Source: Bradyrhizobiaceae bacterium
GTDB taxonomy: Bacteria; Pseudomonadota; Alphaproteobacteria; Rhizobiales; Xanthobacteraceae
Direction of reading: 5' to 3'
DNA length: 64,000 nucleotides
NCBI GenBank assembly: GCA_020544565.1
Contig: CP078014.1
Coordinates: 2,358,016-2,422,015, forward strand
Part shown: positions 8,248 to 17,457 of the stretch, one piece after another
Numbering within the stretch: position 1 is the stretch's first letter
Layout: each line of letters opens with the position of its first letter
Program-made: the position numbers and the translations under genes
The notes under the pieces: generated by a model
Seen by the model: only the letters and a program-made list of their open reading frames with translations
Database searches by the model: none
What the model was told of the DNA's origin: nothing

Positions 8248-9786
8248 TCAGCCAACGGCATCCGCAGTGACGTGCGCGCGCGGAGAAAAGATCGCGCGCG
8301 CGGCGTCGACATCGTAGCGATCGATAAAATCCGACGCATCGCGCGCCAGCGTCGCCACTGAATCCACGATATAGGCGACCTTGTCGTCCGGCAGCAGCAC
8401 GCTGAAGTTCAGGCGCGTGAAACCCGGCTTGCGCAACTCGTCCCCGGCGATGATCCGATGCCGGATGTCTTCGGATTCGTCATCGTCGATATTGAGCAGC
8501 CTGTGGGCATAGGGCCCGGCGCAGGCACAGCCGCCGCGCGCCTGAATGCCGAAGCGATCGCTCAGCATGCGCGTGACCAGTTGCTGGTGGATGTAGCCTC
8601 CCTTGCCGTCGGCAATCCGGAACGAGAAGATCGGCAGCCGCGCGGCGCTGGTATTGCCGAGCAGTTCGATGCTGTTGATCCTGCTCCAGGCGGCGAGCAC
8701 CCGGGCGCTGAGGTCGGCATTGCGCGACGACATCGTCTGCTGGCCGATCGCCCGCTTCACCAGGAACGCGAGGCCGGCGCGAATGTCCCCCAGCACGTTG
8801 GGCGTGCCGCCCTCCTCGCGCGCTTCGAGGCTGTCCGCATAATCGTGCGCCGTCCGCGTGACGAACTTGACCGTTCCCCCTCCGGGCCAGGTGGGGATCT
8901 TCGTCACGACGGCCTCGCGCCGCACGATCAGCACGCCTGACGCCGCCGGACCGCCGATGAACTTGTGCGGCGAGACGACGATCGCGTCGATCTCGATTCC
9001 CGGGGCCGGCCTCATGGCGATGGGCAGATAGGGTCCGCCGCCAGCATAGTCCCAGATGATCTTGGCCCCGGCGCGCTTGGCCCGTTCCGTGATCCCGGCC
9101 ACGTCCGACATGATGCCGGTCACGTTCGACGCGGCAGAGAACGCGCAGATGACGGGCCGTCCGTCCGCGCCGCGCAGCGCTTCGTCAAGTTGCGCCAGAT
9201 CGGGTCCCCCGGCCTCGCTCTCATCGATCTCGACGATCTCGGCCGGGGTCTCGCGCCACGGCAGGATGTTGGAATGATGCTCGTAGGGGCCGATAATGAC
9301 GCGGGGACGACGCTGCGCATCGGCGTCCTTCACCCCGAGAAGACTGACCAGACGATTCAATCCCGCGGTGGCGCCGGAGCCGGCAAAAATAACGGCATAG
9401 GCGTCATCCGCGCCGCAGATCTCGGCAATGACGCCACGCGCCGCCTGCCGCAGGCCCGTCATGAACCCACCGCAATACGACGCCTCCGTGTGGCTGTTGG
9501 CATAGAACGGGAGAACCTTGTCGAAGATGAAGCGCTCGACAGACATCAGCGCGCGCCCCGACGCGACATAATCCGCATAGACCATTTTCTTGCGCCCGAA
9601 CGGTCCCGTCAGCTCGGCGTCGCTCCCCACGAGATCACCGGCCATCCGGATCAGCCGATCATCGCCGGCAAGACCATCTTCAAACGCCGCGAGGAGTTCG
9701 CGTCCCCGAACAAGATGCTGGCTGCCGACATTCATCGCGTGACTCGCCCGTTGGTTCATGAAAGCAGCAGAATACCCCGCCGACAT
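8248..9786 (-). CDS. class V aminotransferase-fold PLP enzyme (cysteine desulfurase-like)
   Basis: A 512-aa fold-type I PLP protein. It shows YADYVASGRALMSVE at the substrate end, FAGSGATAGLNRL for phosphate binding, a DYAGGGPYLPI aspartate region, and the Schiff-base lysine in VVSPHKFIGGPAASGVL. The C-terminal domain has QARGGCACAGPYAH, a cysteine-containing loop as in desulfurases. It is longer than NifS/SufS (about 400 aa), with extra N- and C-terminal sequence. It diverges from an Lrp-type regulator, which suggests an amino acid or aminated substrate. The exact reaction cannot be told: desulfurase, lyase or epimerase are all possible. Confidence 0.75.
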   Translation of the reverse strand: MSAGYSAAFMNQRASHAMNVGSQHLVRGRELLAAFEDGLAGDDRLIRMAGDLVGSDAELTGPFGRKKMVYADYVASGRALMSVERFIFDKVLPFYANSHTEASYCGGFMTGLRQAARGVIAEICGADDAYAVIFAGSGATAGLNRLVSLLGVKDADAQRRPRVIIGPYEHHSNILPWRETPAEIVEIDESEAGGPDLAQLDEALRGADGRPVICAFSAASNVTGIMSDVAGITERAKRAGAKIIWDYAGGGPYLPIAMRPAPGIEIDAIVVSPHKFIGGPAASGVLIVRREAVVTKIPTWPGGGTVKFVTRTAHDYADSLEAREEGGTPNVLGDIRAGLAFLVKRAIGQQTMSSRNADLSARVLAAWSRINSIELLGNTSAARLPIFSFRIADGKGGYIHQQLVTRMLSDRFGIQARGGCACAGPYAHRLLNIDDDESEDIRHRIIAGDELRKPGFTRLNFSVLLPDDKVAYIVDSVATLARDASDFIDRYDVDAARAIFSPRAHVTADAVG

Positions 9787-9818
9787 GGTTGATTCCGCAC
9801 CAAATTTTTGTATTTTAT

Positions 9819-9829
9819 GCCATAATGGC
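9819..9829. promoter_or_regulatory. palindrome in the AT-rich divergent promoter region
   Basis: GCCAT-A-ATGGC is an 11-base dyad in the 64-base, unusually AT-rich gap between the class V PLP enzyme and the second Lrp regulator. Its position makes it a candidate operator for autoregulation. Confidence 0.35.
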
Positions 9830-9850
9830 TATCAAACGAGCGGAACAGTC

Positions 9851-10336
9851 ATGAAAATCGATAGTATTGATCTGAAATTATTGGGTCAGCTGCAGCAAAA
9901 CGGCACCTTGTCCCAGCGCGATCTGGCCGACCGCATCGGCCTGTCGCAAAACTCGTGCTGGCGGCGGCTGCAGCGCCTGACCGAAAAGGGGCTGCTGCGC
10001 GGCACGCGCACCCAGATCGACCTGCAGATGCTGGGGCTGGACCTGACCGTTGTTGTGATGGTTCGCACCCGCCATCATTCCAAGGAATGGGCCGACAGCT
10101 TTCGCAAGCACGTCGAGCGCCTGCCGGAAGTGATCGACTTCCACCGCGTCGGCGGCGACTGGGACTACATCATCAAGATCGTGACGCGGGGCATGGCCGG
10201 CTACGATGTTTTCTATCAACGCCTCATCACGAATTTCGAACTGGACCGGGTCACGGGCATGTTCTCCATGGAGGCGATCATCCAGGATCGCGCGCCGGAT
10301 CTGGTGCGCCTCCTCCAGGGTGCTCCGCCGAAATAA
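9851..10336 (+). CDS. Lrp/AsnC family transcriptional regulator
   Basis: This 161-aa protein starts with SIDLKLLGQLQQNG, has a winged helix with GLSQNSCWRRLQRLTEKG and a C-terminal RAM domain (VGGDWDYIIKIVTRGMAGYD). The ATG at 9851 is chosen because it starts the conserved domain; the frame extends back to 9758 inside the neighbouring gene. It diverges from the class V PLP enzyme, its most likely target. The tryptophan-containing recognition helix differs from the first Lrp protein in the window, so the two are not recent duplicates. Confidence 0.87.
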   Translation: MKIDSIDLKLLGQLQQNGTLSQRDLADRIGLSQNSCWRRLQRLTEKGLLRGTRTQIDLQMLGLDLTVVVMVRTRHHSKEWADSFRKHVERLPEVIDFHRVGGDWDYIIKIVTRGMAGYDVFYQRLITNFELDRVTGMFSMEAIIQDRAPDLVRLLQGAPPK

Positions 10337-10443
10337 TCCCGGCCTGCACGCCGCTCGGGATGACCTTGGCACGCGCTTTCTTCGACCCACCCCTTATGCG
10401 ACATTGATGGAGGCTGCAGGAATTTCCGGGGACGGCGGAAACG

Positions 10444-11385
10444 ATGAACAATCGACACATCGAGGCGTTTCGCGCGGTGATGATGGGGGGCACCATCACC
10501 GAGGGGAGCCGGCTTCTGAACATCTCTCAACCGGCAGTCACGCGATTGATCGCCAACCTCGAAGCCGAAATCGGTTTCAAGGTGTTCGACCGGCATCGCG
10601 GGCGCCTTCTTCCCACCCCCGAAGGCGTCCAGTTCTATGAGGAAGTCCAGCGATCCTATGTCGGGCTGGCAAAACTGGCCGATGCAGCGGCCGCCATCAG
10701 GGAGTTTCGCGACGGCAAGATACGCCTGGCGACGCTATCGGCGTTCTCGGCCCATCTCATTCCGGAATTTCTGGCGAAATTTTCCAAGACCCTGCCAAGG
10801 GTGAATTTCGACATCCACGTGATGAGTCCGGAACGCATTCGTTCAGGAATAGCCGATCAACAGTACCATGTCGGCCTGGTGTTTTCCCCCGTCGATCATC
10901 CGTCGATCAAGGTCGAATTCCTGGTCAGTGTTCCTCTCGTATGCGTCGTCCCGCCTCGTCATCCTCTGGCCAAACGCCATGAACTGAGCATCGATGATCT
11001 TCGCGACGAGCCTCTGGTTCTCCTGTCGCGCGAATTTCCGCTGCGGCTGGCGATCGAGGCTGAATTCCATAAACGTCAGGCACGCCCCAACATCAAGGCA
11101 GAGACGACCGTGACCGCGGCCACTTGCGGGCTTGTTCAGCAAGGATTGGGCATCGCGGTCACGGAGCCTTTCACTCCGCTGATGTTTGAGAAAGCCGGCG
11201 GTGTGGCCATCGTCCCCTTCACCCGCTCCTTCAAATTCCGATTTGCTGTCATCACGTCCGGCATCGGCACGAAGACAAGGCTCCTCAATCAATTCGTGGC
11301 CCAGTTAAAGGCGCACATCGAACAGTTTCAGTTCCCCCCGGATATGGATATCAAGCTTGAAATAGAGCGCGATTCCACCTCCTAA
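10444..11385 (+). CDS. LysR family regulator, NocR/OccR-like
   Basis: This 313-aa LysR protein has an N-terminal winged helix (RHIEAFRAVMMGGTITEGSRLLNISQPAVTRLIANLEAEIG) and a PBP2 effector domain. The opening, with 'EAFRAVM' and later 'RSYVGLAKLAD', resembles regulators of opine and arginine catabolism such as NocR and OccR (from memory, not a search). It converges on the omega-aminotransferase that ends the amine-catabolic operon, so it is well placed to control that island, sensing an opine-like or amino-acid inducer. Confidence 0.85.
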   Translation: MNNRHIEAFRAVMMGGTITEGSRLLNISQPAVTRLIANLEAEIGFKVFDRHRGRLLPTPEGVQFYEEVQRSYVGLAKLADAAAAIREFRDGKIRLATLSAFSAHLIPEFLAKFSKTLPRVNFDIHVMSPERIRSGIADQQYHVGLVFSPVDHPSIKVEFLVSVPLVCVVPPRHPLAKRHELSIDDLRDEPLVLLSREFPLRLAIEAEFHKRQARPNIKAETTVTAATCGLVQQGLGIAVTEPFTPLMFEKAGGVAIVPFTRSFKFRFAVITSGIGTKTRLLNQFVAQLKAHIEQFQFPPDMDIKLEIERDSTS

Positions 11386-11506
11386 GCCCTCGCAGGTTTT
11401 CACGACAATGAAGCGTGAACCGCCGAACTGATCGTGTCCTTGCGTCACCAAACGAAACGAGCGCCATCGCAATGCGCCCGTCTCGGTAAATTTAAGCCGA
11501 CGGCCA

Positions 11507-12892
11507 TCAGGATGATGGCCTGCCCGCCTTCAGCCACGCATGGGTTTCATCGAGCGCCAGCCGCGCCCGCGCAAACATGTCGGCGATCTCAGCCTTGCTA
11601 ATGATGAGCGGAGGACAGAAATTGACCGTGTCGCCGAGCGCCCGGATAATCAGCCCATGCGCCTGTGCGCGCTGTCCAACCTGCACGGCAACACCCCACG
11701 CCGGATCAAACGGCTCCTTCGTGGCCTTGTCCTTCACCACCTCGAGCGTGCCGATCAGCCCCATGCCGCGGACGTTCCCCACCAGCGGATGGTCGGCAAA
11801 GGCATGCAGGCCGGCCTGGAAGTCGGCCATGACGGACCGGACATGGCCGAGCATGTCGCGCTCGCTGTAGATCTTCAGCGTTTCGAGTGCGACGGCCGTC
11901 GCCACCGGATGGGCGCCATAGGTGAAACCGTGACCGAAGGTGCCGATCTTCTCGCTTTCAACGCGAATGGCGTTGTACACTTTCTCGTTGATCATGAGGG
12001 CGGCAATCGGTTGATAGGCCGCCGACAATTGCTTCGCCATCGTCATCATATCCGGCTTGATGCCGAAGCTTTCGCAGCCGAACATGTTGCCGGTGCGCCC
12101 GAAGCCGCAGATCACCTCGTCGGCGATCAGCAGGATGTCGTACTTTTTGAGAACAGCCTGGATCTTTTCGTAATACGTCGGGGGCGGCACGATGCATCCG
12201 CCGGACGCCATCAGCGGCTCGGCGAAGAACGCCGCGATGGTCTCCGGCCCTTCCTTCTGAATCAGTTGTTCGAGGGAATTCGCACATCGCGTCGCGAATT
12301 CCTCCTCGCTCTCGCCCGGCTCCGCATAGCGATAGTGCAACGGGCAATCCGTATGCAGAATGCCGTTGATCGGAAGATCGAAGTCACGATGATTGTTCGG
12401 CAGACCGGTGAGGCTGGCGGCCGCGACCGTCACGCCATGATAGGCGCGCAACCGCGAAATGATCTTCTTCTTCTCGGGCTTGCCGATGGCATTGTGATAG
12501 TACCAGACGAGCTTGACCGCGGTGTCGTTGGCCTCCGAACCGGAATTGGTGAAGAACACCTTGCTCATCGGCACTGGCGCCATCGCGATCAATCGCTCGG
12601 CGAGCTCGACCGCCGTATCGTGCGATTTGCCGCTGAAGCTGTGATAGAATGGCAGCACGCTCATCTGGCGAACCGCCGCGTCGACGAGACGCTTCTCGCT
12701 GAAGCCGAGAGACGCGCAGAAAAGCCCCGCAAGCCCTTCGATATACCGGTTACCATCGCTGTCGATGACATAAATGCCATCGCCACCCGCGATCATCAGC
12801 GGGCCTTCCTTCTCGTGGGTGACGGCATTCGTATAGGGATGAAGCACATGCGCGATGTCGCGCGCTTCGATTGAATTCGGCCGAATACCCAT
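11507..12892 (-). CDS. class III omega-aminotransferase (putrescine:pyruvate aminotransferase-like)
   Basis: A 461-aa PLP enzyme with the class III layout: FTNSGSEANDTAVKL for cofactor phosphate binding, ADEVICGFGRTG containing the PLP-nitrogen aspartate, and the lysine in MTMAKQLSAAY. The N-terminal HVLHPYTNAVTH and FYHSFSGKSHD are seen in the subgroup with SpuC-type putrescine and beta-alanine:pyruvate transaminases. It lies downstream of the acetylpolyamine-amidohydrolase-like gene on the same strand. A free amine such as putrescine released by that enzyme could be its substrate; this pairing is an inference. An 8-base hairpin covers the stop codon. Confidence 0.85.
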   Translation of the reverse strand: MGIRPNSIEARDIAHVLHPYTNAVTHEKEGPLMIAGGDGIYVIDSDGNRYIEGLAGLFCASLGFSEKRLVDAAVRQMSVLPFYHSFSGKSHDTAVELAERLIAMAPVPMSKVFFTNSGSEANDTAVKLVWYYHNAIGKPEKKKIISRLRAYHGVTVAAASLTGLPNNHRDFDLPINGILHTDCPLHYRYAEPGESEEEFATRCANSLEQLIQKEGPETIAAFFAEPLMASGGCIVPPPTYYEKIQAVLKKYDILLIADEVICGFGRTGNMFGCESFGIKPDMMTMAKQLSAAYQPIAALMINEKVYNAIRVESEKIGTFGHGFTYGAHPVATAVALETLKIYSERDMLGHVRSVMADFQAGLHAFADHPLVGNVRGMGLIGTLEVVKDKATKEPFDPAWGVAVQVGQRAQAHGLIIRALGDTVNFCPPLIISKAEIADMFARARLALDETHAWLKAGRPSS

Positions 12893-12975
12893 GGTTCTTC
12901 TCCAGTTCTTATCGTCGATGCTTGTCCGCGCCTGTTGCGCGTGATGTTTCCGGCGAACGACGTCAGCCGGCTATG

Positions 12976-14031
12976 TCAGAGCGCGTGGCTGGAACAGAAC
13001 GCGGACAGAAAGCGGCCCGGCGCCGTCGATATGACGTCCAGTGAATAGCCGCCTTCTTGAACGATCAGCGTCGGCAGCCCGAGCTTTCCGAACAGTTCGC
13101 CGATACGGCCGTACCCGTCATCCGTCACCTTGAGGACCGACAGCGGATCGCCGCCATGGGCGTCCCATCCGACGCTGAGCACCAGCGCCTTGCATCCTTT
13201 GGCAACGACGGCTTTCGCCAGCGCGGCGCATGCTTCCACAAAGCCGGAATCGTCCGTTCCCGGCGAAAGCGGGATGTTCAGATTGAAGCCTTCGCCCTCG
13301 CCCGTGCCCTGCTCGTCCGCGTGTCCGATATAGAAGGGATAGTAGGATGAGGGATCGGTATGGACCGATCCGAAGAACACGTCGCTTCGGTCGTAGAAAA
13401 TCGACTGCGTGCCGTCGCCGTGATGCGTATCGAAATCGATGACGGCGACGCGGCCGTAAGAAGCCGCCAGCATATCGGCGGCGACCGCCGCGTTGTTGAG
13501 AAAACAAAAGCCCGCCGCCTGATCGCGATAAGCATGATGTCCCGGCGGGCGGCATGCGGCATAGATGCTCGCTTCGCCGTCAAGAATGCGTGTCGCGCCA
13601 TGAATCGCGCAGCGAACCGACGCCTCGACCGCGGACCATGTCCCCTCGCCGATCGCGCAATTCAGATCGCTGACGAACCAGCCTGCCTGTCCGACGATGC
13701 TCGCAGCAGACGGACGTCCGGCAGGCTGGCCGGGCCGGAAGGCCTCACGATAATGATGTGTATTGGGGCGAACTTCTGGGCTGGCATCCGGCAGCTTGCG
13801 CCACTCGCCATAGGCGCGCCGGAGGAAATCGATGTAGCTCTGGTCATGAACCCCGAACACCGGATCGAGCGCACAGTCCGGCGGCACCTCCAGTTCGTGC
13901 CCGTCCCGCGCCAGACCCGAGGTCAGGACGTCGAGGCGCTCGGCGCTCTCGAACGGCGTAACGAGTTCGCCGCGCAGCATCACCTTGAGCGGCCGATGTT
14001 CGAGCTGGACCGGTGAGGAGAGAATCTTCAC
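12976..14031 (-). CDS. histone deacetylase-fold amidohydrolase (acetylpolyamine amidohydrolase-like)
   Basis: This 351-aa arginase/deacetylase-fold enzyme retains all catalytic features: RPPGHHA (His pair), AGFCFLNNAA, the zinc-binding DFDTHHGDGTQ, the third zinc aspartate in GWDAHGGDPL, and the transition-state tyrosine in QEGGYSLD. The YYPFYIGHADEQGTGEG loop matches bacterial acetylpolyamine amidohydrolases, which release acetate from N-acetylputrescine and related amines. The start is GTG, overlapping the ABC ATPase stop by four bases, so it belongs to the transporter operon. The substrate could equally be another N-acylated amine. Confidence 0.85.
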   Translation of the reverse strand: MKILSSPVQLEHRPLKVMLRGELVTPFESAERLDVLTSGLARDGHELEVPPDCALDPVFGVHDQSYIDFLRRAYGEWRKLPDASPEVRPNTHHYREAFRPGQPAGRPSAASIVGQAGWFVSDLNCAIGEGTWSAVEASVRCAIHGATRILDGEASIYAACRPPGHHAYRDQAAGFCFLNNAAVAADMLAASYGRVAVIDFDTHHGDGTQSIFYDRSDVFFGSVHTDPSSYYPFYIGHADEQGTGEGEGFNLNIPLSPGTDDSGFVEACAALAKAVVAKGCKALVLSVGWDAHGGDPLSVLKVTDDGYGRIGELFGKLGLPTLIVQEGGYSLDVISTAPGRFLSAFCSSHAL

Positions 14032-15638
14032 ACCGAGCTCCTTCCCGAACTTGCGGATGCGCGGACATCGTCGAGCAATCCGGGCACGGAGGCCAACAGC
14101 GCCTGCGTATAGGCGTGCTGCGGCTGGCGCAGCAGATCCTGAGCCGCAGCCTCCTCGACGATCACACCATGCTTCATGACGGCAATGCGATCACAGATCT
14201 GCGCGGCCACGCGCATGTCGTGGGTGATGAACAGCATGGTCAGCCCCAGCCGGTCGCGCAGGCTTTCCAGTAGCGTCAGAATCTGGGCCTGCACAGACAC
14301 GTCAAGAGCGGAAACCGGCTCGTCGGCGATCAGGACCTCCGCATCCATCGCCAGAGCTCTCGCGATCCCGATCCGCTGGCGCTGGCCGCCGCTGAACTCG
14401 TGCGGCCATCGCTCGATCGCGGACGGATCGAGACTCACCAGTTGCAGCTTCTCCCGCGCGATCGCCATGGCTTCCGCCCGGCTCGCGCCATGGGCGCGTG
14501 GACCATCCGAGATGATGTCGCCCACACGGCGACGCGGATCAAGCGAAGCGAACGGATCCTGAAACAGGAATTGAATGCGCTTGCGCAACTGCTTCCAGTC
14601 CCGCCGCGACAGGCCCCGCAGGCTTTGACCATCGAAGCGCACGTCGCCATCGCTGGGCGTCACCAGATTGACGATCGTCCGCGCAAGCGTCGACTTCCCG
14701 GAGCCGCTTTCGCCGACCAGGCCCATGGTCTCACCGCGCCGCACGACGAGATTGACGTCATTCAACGCCGCGACCTCGGTTCGGTCACGCCAGAACGTCT
14801 TGCGCAGCCCCTTGATCTCCAGCAGCGCCTGCTCCGGCCGCGCGACGACAGCATCCGTGCGCGGCTTCGGCACCGCCGACAACAGCTTTTTCGTGTAGTC
14901 GTGCGACGGGCGATTGAGAACATCGTCGGCGCTGCCCTGCTCGACGACAATCCCGTTCTGCATCACCACGACACGATCCGCGATCTCGCCGACGACCCCG
15001 AAATCATGGGTGATGAACAGCACTCCGGTGCCGCGCCGCTGTTGAATATCCTGGATCAGCTTGAGGATCTGCGCCTGCGTCGTCACGTCGAGCGCAGTGG
15101 TCGGTTCATCCGCGATCAGCAGCGAGGGTTCGAGCGCGATCGCCATCGCGATCACCACGCGCTGCCGCTGACCGCCGGACAGCATGTGCGGATAGACACG
15201 CGCCAGTGACGCCGGGTCAGGCAAATTGACCGAACGCAACAGCTCCTCGATCGTTTCCCGCGAGCAATCCCGGCCATGAACCGTGAAAACTTCGGCGATC
15301 TGGTCACCGATCCGCATCAGCGGGTTCAGAGCCGCCATCGGTTCCTGAAAAATCATCCCGATGCGGGCACCGCGCACCGTCCGCATCTGCGCAGGCGAAA
15401 GATCGCGCAGATTTTCTCCCTCCAGATCGATCCGGCCACTGAGAACGGGCAACGACCTCGGCAGCAGCCCCATGACCGAATTCGCGATCATGGATTTGCC
15501 CGAGCCGCTCTCGCCCACGACGCAGACGATTTCTCCCGCGCCGACGTCGAGCGACACGTCCTGCACCGCATAGCGGCGATCGGCGCGTGCCGGCAGGGCG
15601 ATCGTCAGGTTTTCAACGCGAAGCAACGGTGTCGTCAT
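14028..15638 (-). CDS. dipeptide/opine-type ABC transporter, fused double ATP-binding protein
   Basis: The 536-aa protein carries two complete nucleotide-binding domains in tandem (about 1-255 and 275-525), equivalent to DppD and DppF in one chain as in GsiA or YejF. Each half has a Walker A GESGSGKS, a signature loop (LSGGQRQR and FSGGQRQR) and a Walker B (LLIADEPTTALD and VLIADEPVSALD). It powers the two permeases encoded next. Four-base overlaps link it to the permease and to the HDAC-like gene. Confidence 0.93.
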   Translation of the reverse strand: MTTPLLRVENLTIALPARADRRYAVQDVSLDVGAGEIVCVVGESGSGKSMIANSVMGLLPRSLPVLSGRIDLEGENLRDLSPAQMRTVRGARIGMIFQEPMAALNPLMRIGDQIAEVFTVHGRDCSRETIEELLRSVNLPDPASLARVYPHMLSGGQRQRVVIAMAIALEPSLLIADEPTTALDVTTQAQILKLIQDIQQRRGTGVLFITHDFGVVGEIADRVVVMQNGIVVEQGSADDVLNRPSHDYTKKLLSAVPKPRTDAVVARPEQALLEIKGLRKTFWRDRTEVAALNDVNLVVRRGETMGLVGESGSGKSTLARTIVNLVTPSDGDVRFDGQSLRGLSRRDWKQLRKRIQFLFQDPFASLDPRRRVGDIISDGPRAHGASRAEAMAIAREKLQLVSLDPSAIERWPHEFSGGQRQRIGIARALAMDAEVLIADEPVSALDVSVQAQILTLLESLRDRLGLTMLFITHDMRVAAQICDRIAVMKHGVIVEEAAAQDLLRQPQHAYTQALLASVPGLLDDVRASASSGRSSV

Positions 15639-16462
15639 GGCCGGTCACTCCCGGCAAGACGAGGATTGAGCAGCACCTGAAGGCCCTCTCCCAGCAAATT
15701 CAGTCCAAGGACGGTGATGAAGATCGCAACTCCCGGCAGCACGCTGATCCACCAGCCGATGCGGATCACGCTGCGGCCGGCTCCCACCATGAAGCCCCAC
15801 GACATCCAGTTGGCGTCGCCAAGACCGAGAAAGGACAGCGCCGACTCGATCAGAATGGCATTCGCCACCATCAGACTCGCCAGCACGATCACCGGCGGCA
15901 GCGCATTCGGAAGCAGCGTCTGGAACATGATGCGGAGGTGGGAGACGCCCAGCACGTCCGCCGCCTGCACGAACTCGCGCTGACGCAAGGTCATGAATTC
16001 GGCACGCACCACCCGCGCGATCGGCGGCCACGACACCAGCGCAATGGCCAGAATGATCGACACGATGCTGGGACTGAAAATAGCCACCAGAAGAACCGCG
16101 AACAGAAACGTCGGAATGGTCTGGAAGAACTCGGTGAACCGCATGATGGCGTCATCAATGCGTCCCCCGACATAGCCGGCGACGCCGCCAAGACCGATCC
16201 CCATTCCCAGCGCGACCACCGTGGAAATCGCGCCGATCACCAGCGACACCACCGCGCCATGGGCGATGGCCGCAGCCACATCGCGACCCAGCGCATCGGT
16301 GCCCAGCGGGAAGTCGGGACTTCCGGGCGGCAGGAACGGCGCACCCCGCATGTCCCATGGTGAATAAGGGAAAGCGAACGGCGCGAGGACCGCGGCAACG
16401 ATCATGACCGCAATGATGGCGAGGCCAACGTTCAAACGGGGATAGCGCGTTATAAATGCCAT
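15635..16462 (-). CDS. ABC transporter permease, DppC type
   Basis: This 275-aa inner-membrane protein has an N-terminal membrane helix, the DppC-type PPGSPDFPLGTDALGRD periplasmic segment, and the EAA-type loop near VQAADVLGVSHLRIMFQTLLPNALP that contacts the ATPase. ATG at 16462 is chosen because it begins a typical MAFITRYPRLNVGLAI and lies two bases after the other permease gene; the longer open frame upstream overlaps that gene and is not coding. Confidence 0.92.
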   Translation of the reverse strand: MAFITRYPRLNVGLAIIAVMIVAAVLAPFAFPYSPWDMRGAPFLPPGSPDFPLGTDALGRDVAAAIAHGAVVSLVIGAISTVVALGMGIGLGGVAGYVGGRIDDAIMRFTEFFQTIPTFLFAVLLVAIFSPSIVSIILAIALVSWPPIARVVRAEFMTLRQREFVQAADVLGVSHLRIMFQTLLPNALPPVIVLASLMVANAILIESALSFLGLGDANWMSWGFMVGAGRSVIRIGWWISVLPGVAIFITVLGLNLLGEGLQVLLNPRLAGSDRP

Positions 16463-16464
16463 GA

Positions 16465-17457
16465 TCACAGCACCTGCACGCGTGGATCGACCGCGAGATA
16501 GACGAGATCGGTAAGCAGGTTGAAGACAAGCACCAGAACCGAGGTGCACAGGAAAATGCCGAGCAGCAAATCGTAGTCCCGCGCCAGCAGGGCTTCGAAA
16601 GCGAGGCTTCCGATCCCCGGCCAGGCGAACACCGTCTCCACCAGCACCGAGCCGCCGATCAGATGCCCGGCCTGGATACCCGCCAGCGTGATCACCGGAA
16701 GCAGCGCATTGCGCAGGATGTGACGCCACGTGACGCGCGAGTCGCTCGCGCCCTTGGCAATGGCGGTGCGAACAAACGGCTGCGTCGCCACTTCCATCAT
16801 CGAAGCGCGGGTCAAACGGATGTAGACCGCCGAATAGAACACCGCCAGCGTCACCACCGGAAGCACGGCATGCCTGGCAATATCGGCGACCAGCGCCATG
16901 CCGTGCAGCGGCACATCCACCGTCATCATGCCGAATGTCGGCAGCCAGTTAAGCCACATGCCGAATATGAGAACGAGAAGGATGCCGACCCAGAACAGCG
17001 GCGTCGCATAGAAGATCAGCGACACCGCCATGATGAGGTTGTCCGCGAGCCCGCCCGGACGGCGCGAGGCTTTCACGCCAAGCGTGATGCCGCCGAGCAG
17101 GGCCAGCAGGAATGCCGTTCCCGTCAGCAGGATCGTGGCGGGGAAGCGCTCGAAAATCACGCTCAGGACCGGTCGTTGCAGCCGGTGCGACATGCCGAGA
17201 TCCAACGTCAGCACCTGCTTGATGTAGATCCACAACTGTACCGGCAACGGCTTGTCGAGGCCGAACTGCACGCGGAGCTGTTGCATGAACTGCTCATCGG
17301 CCTGTCCGGACTGCCCCGCCATCGCGCTGGCGGGATCGCCCGGCGCGGCGTGGATCAGCGTGAAGTTGACGACGATGATCGCGAGGACCATCATCGCCAT
17401 CTTGAAAACCCGCCTGGCCAGCACGCCGCCAAGCGACCAGTTGCGCTTGGTGCTCAT
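16465..17457 (-). CDS. ABC transporter permease, DppB type
   Basis: This 330-aa membrane protein has the DppB layout: first helix near residues 15-35, a periplasmic segment with HAAPGDPA and LDLGMSHRLQRPV, and the cytoplasmic coupling loop around TAIAKGASDSRVTWRHILRNALLP. It pairs with the DppC-type permease. It overlaps the upstream binding-protein gene by four bases. Confidence 0.92.
   Translation of the reverse strand: MSTKRNWSLGGVLARRVFKMAMMVLAIIVVNFTLIHAAPGDPASAMAGQSGQADEQFMQQLRVQFGLDKPLPVQLWIYIKQVLTLDLGMSHRLQRPVLSVIFERFPATILLTGTAFLLALLGGITLGVKASRRPGGLADNLIMAVSLIFYATPLFWVGILLVLIFGMWLNWLPTFGMMTVDVPLHGMALVADIARHAVLPVVTLAVFYSAVYIRLTRASMMEVATQPFVRTAIAKGASDSRVTWRHILRNALLPVITLAGIQAGHLIGGSVLVETVFAWPGIGSLAFEALLARDYDLLLGIFLCTSVLVLVFNLLTDLVYLAVDPRVQVL

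Noticed and set aside
11502..11520. GGCCATCA-GGA-TGATGGCC hairpin over the stop codon of the omega-aminotransferase gene as a terminator
   Set aside because: The stem is only eight pairs, lies partly inside the coding region and is followed by a mixed sequence instead of a T-run; it is mentioned with the gene but not called.
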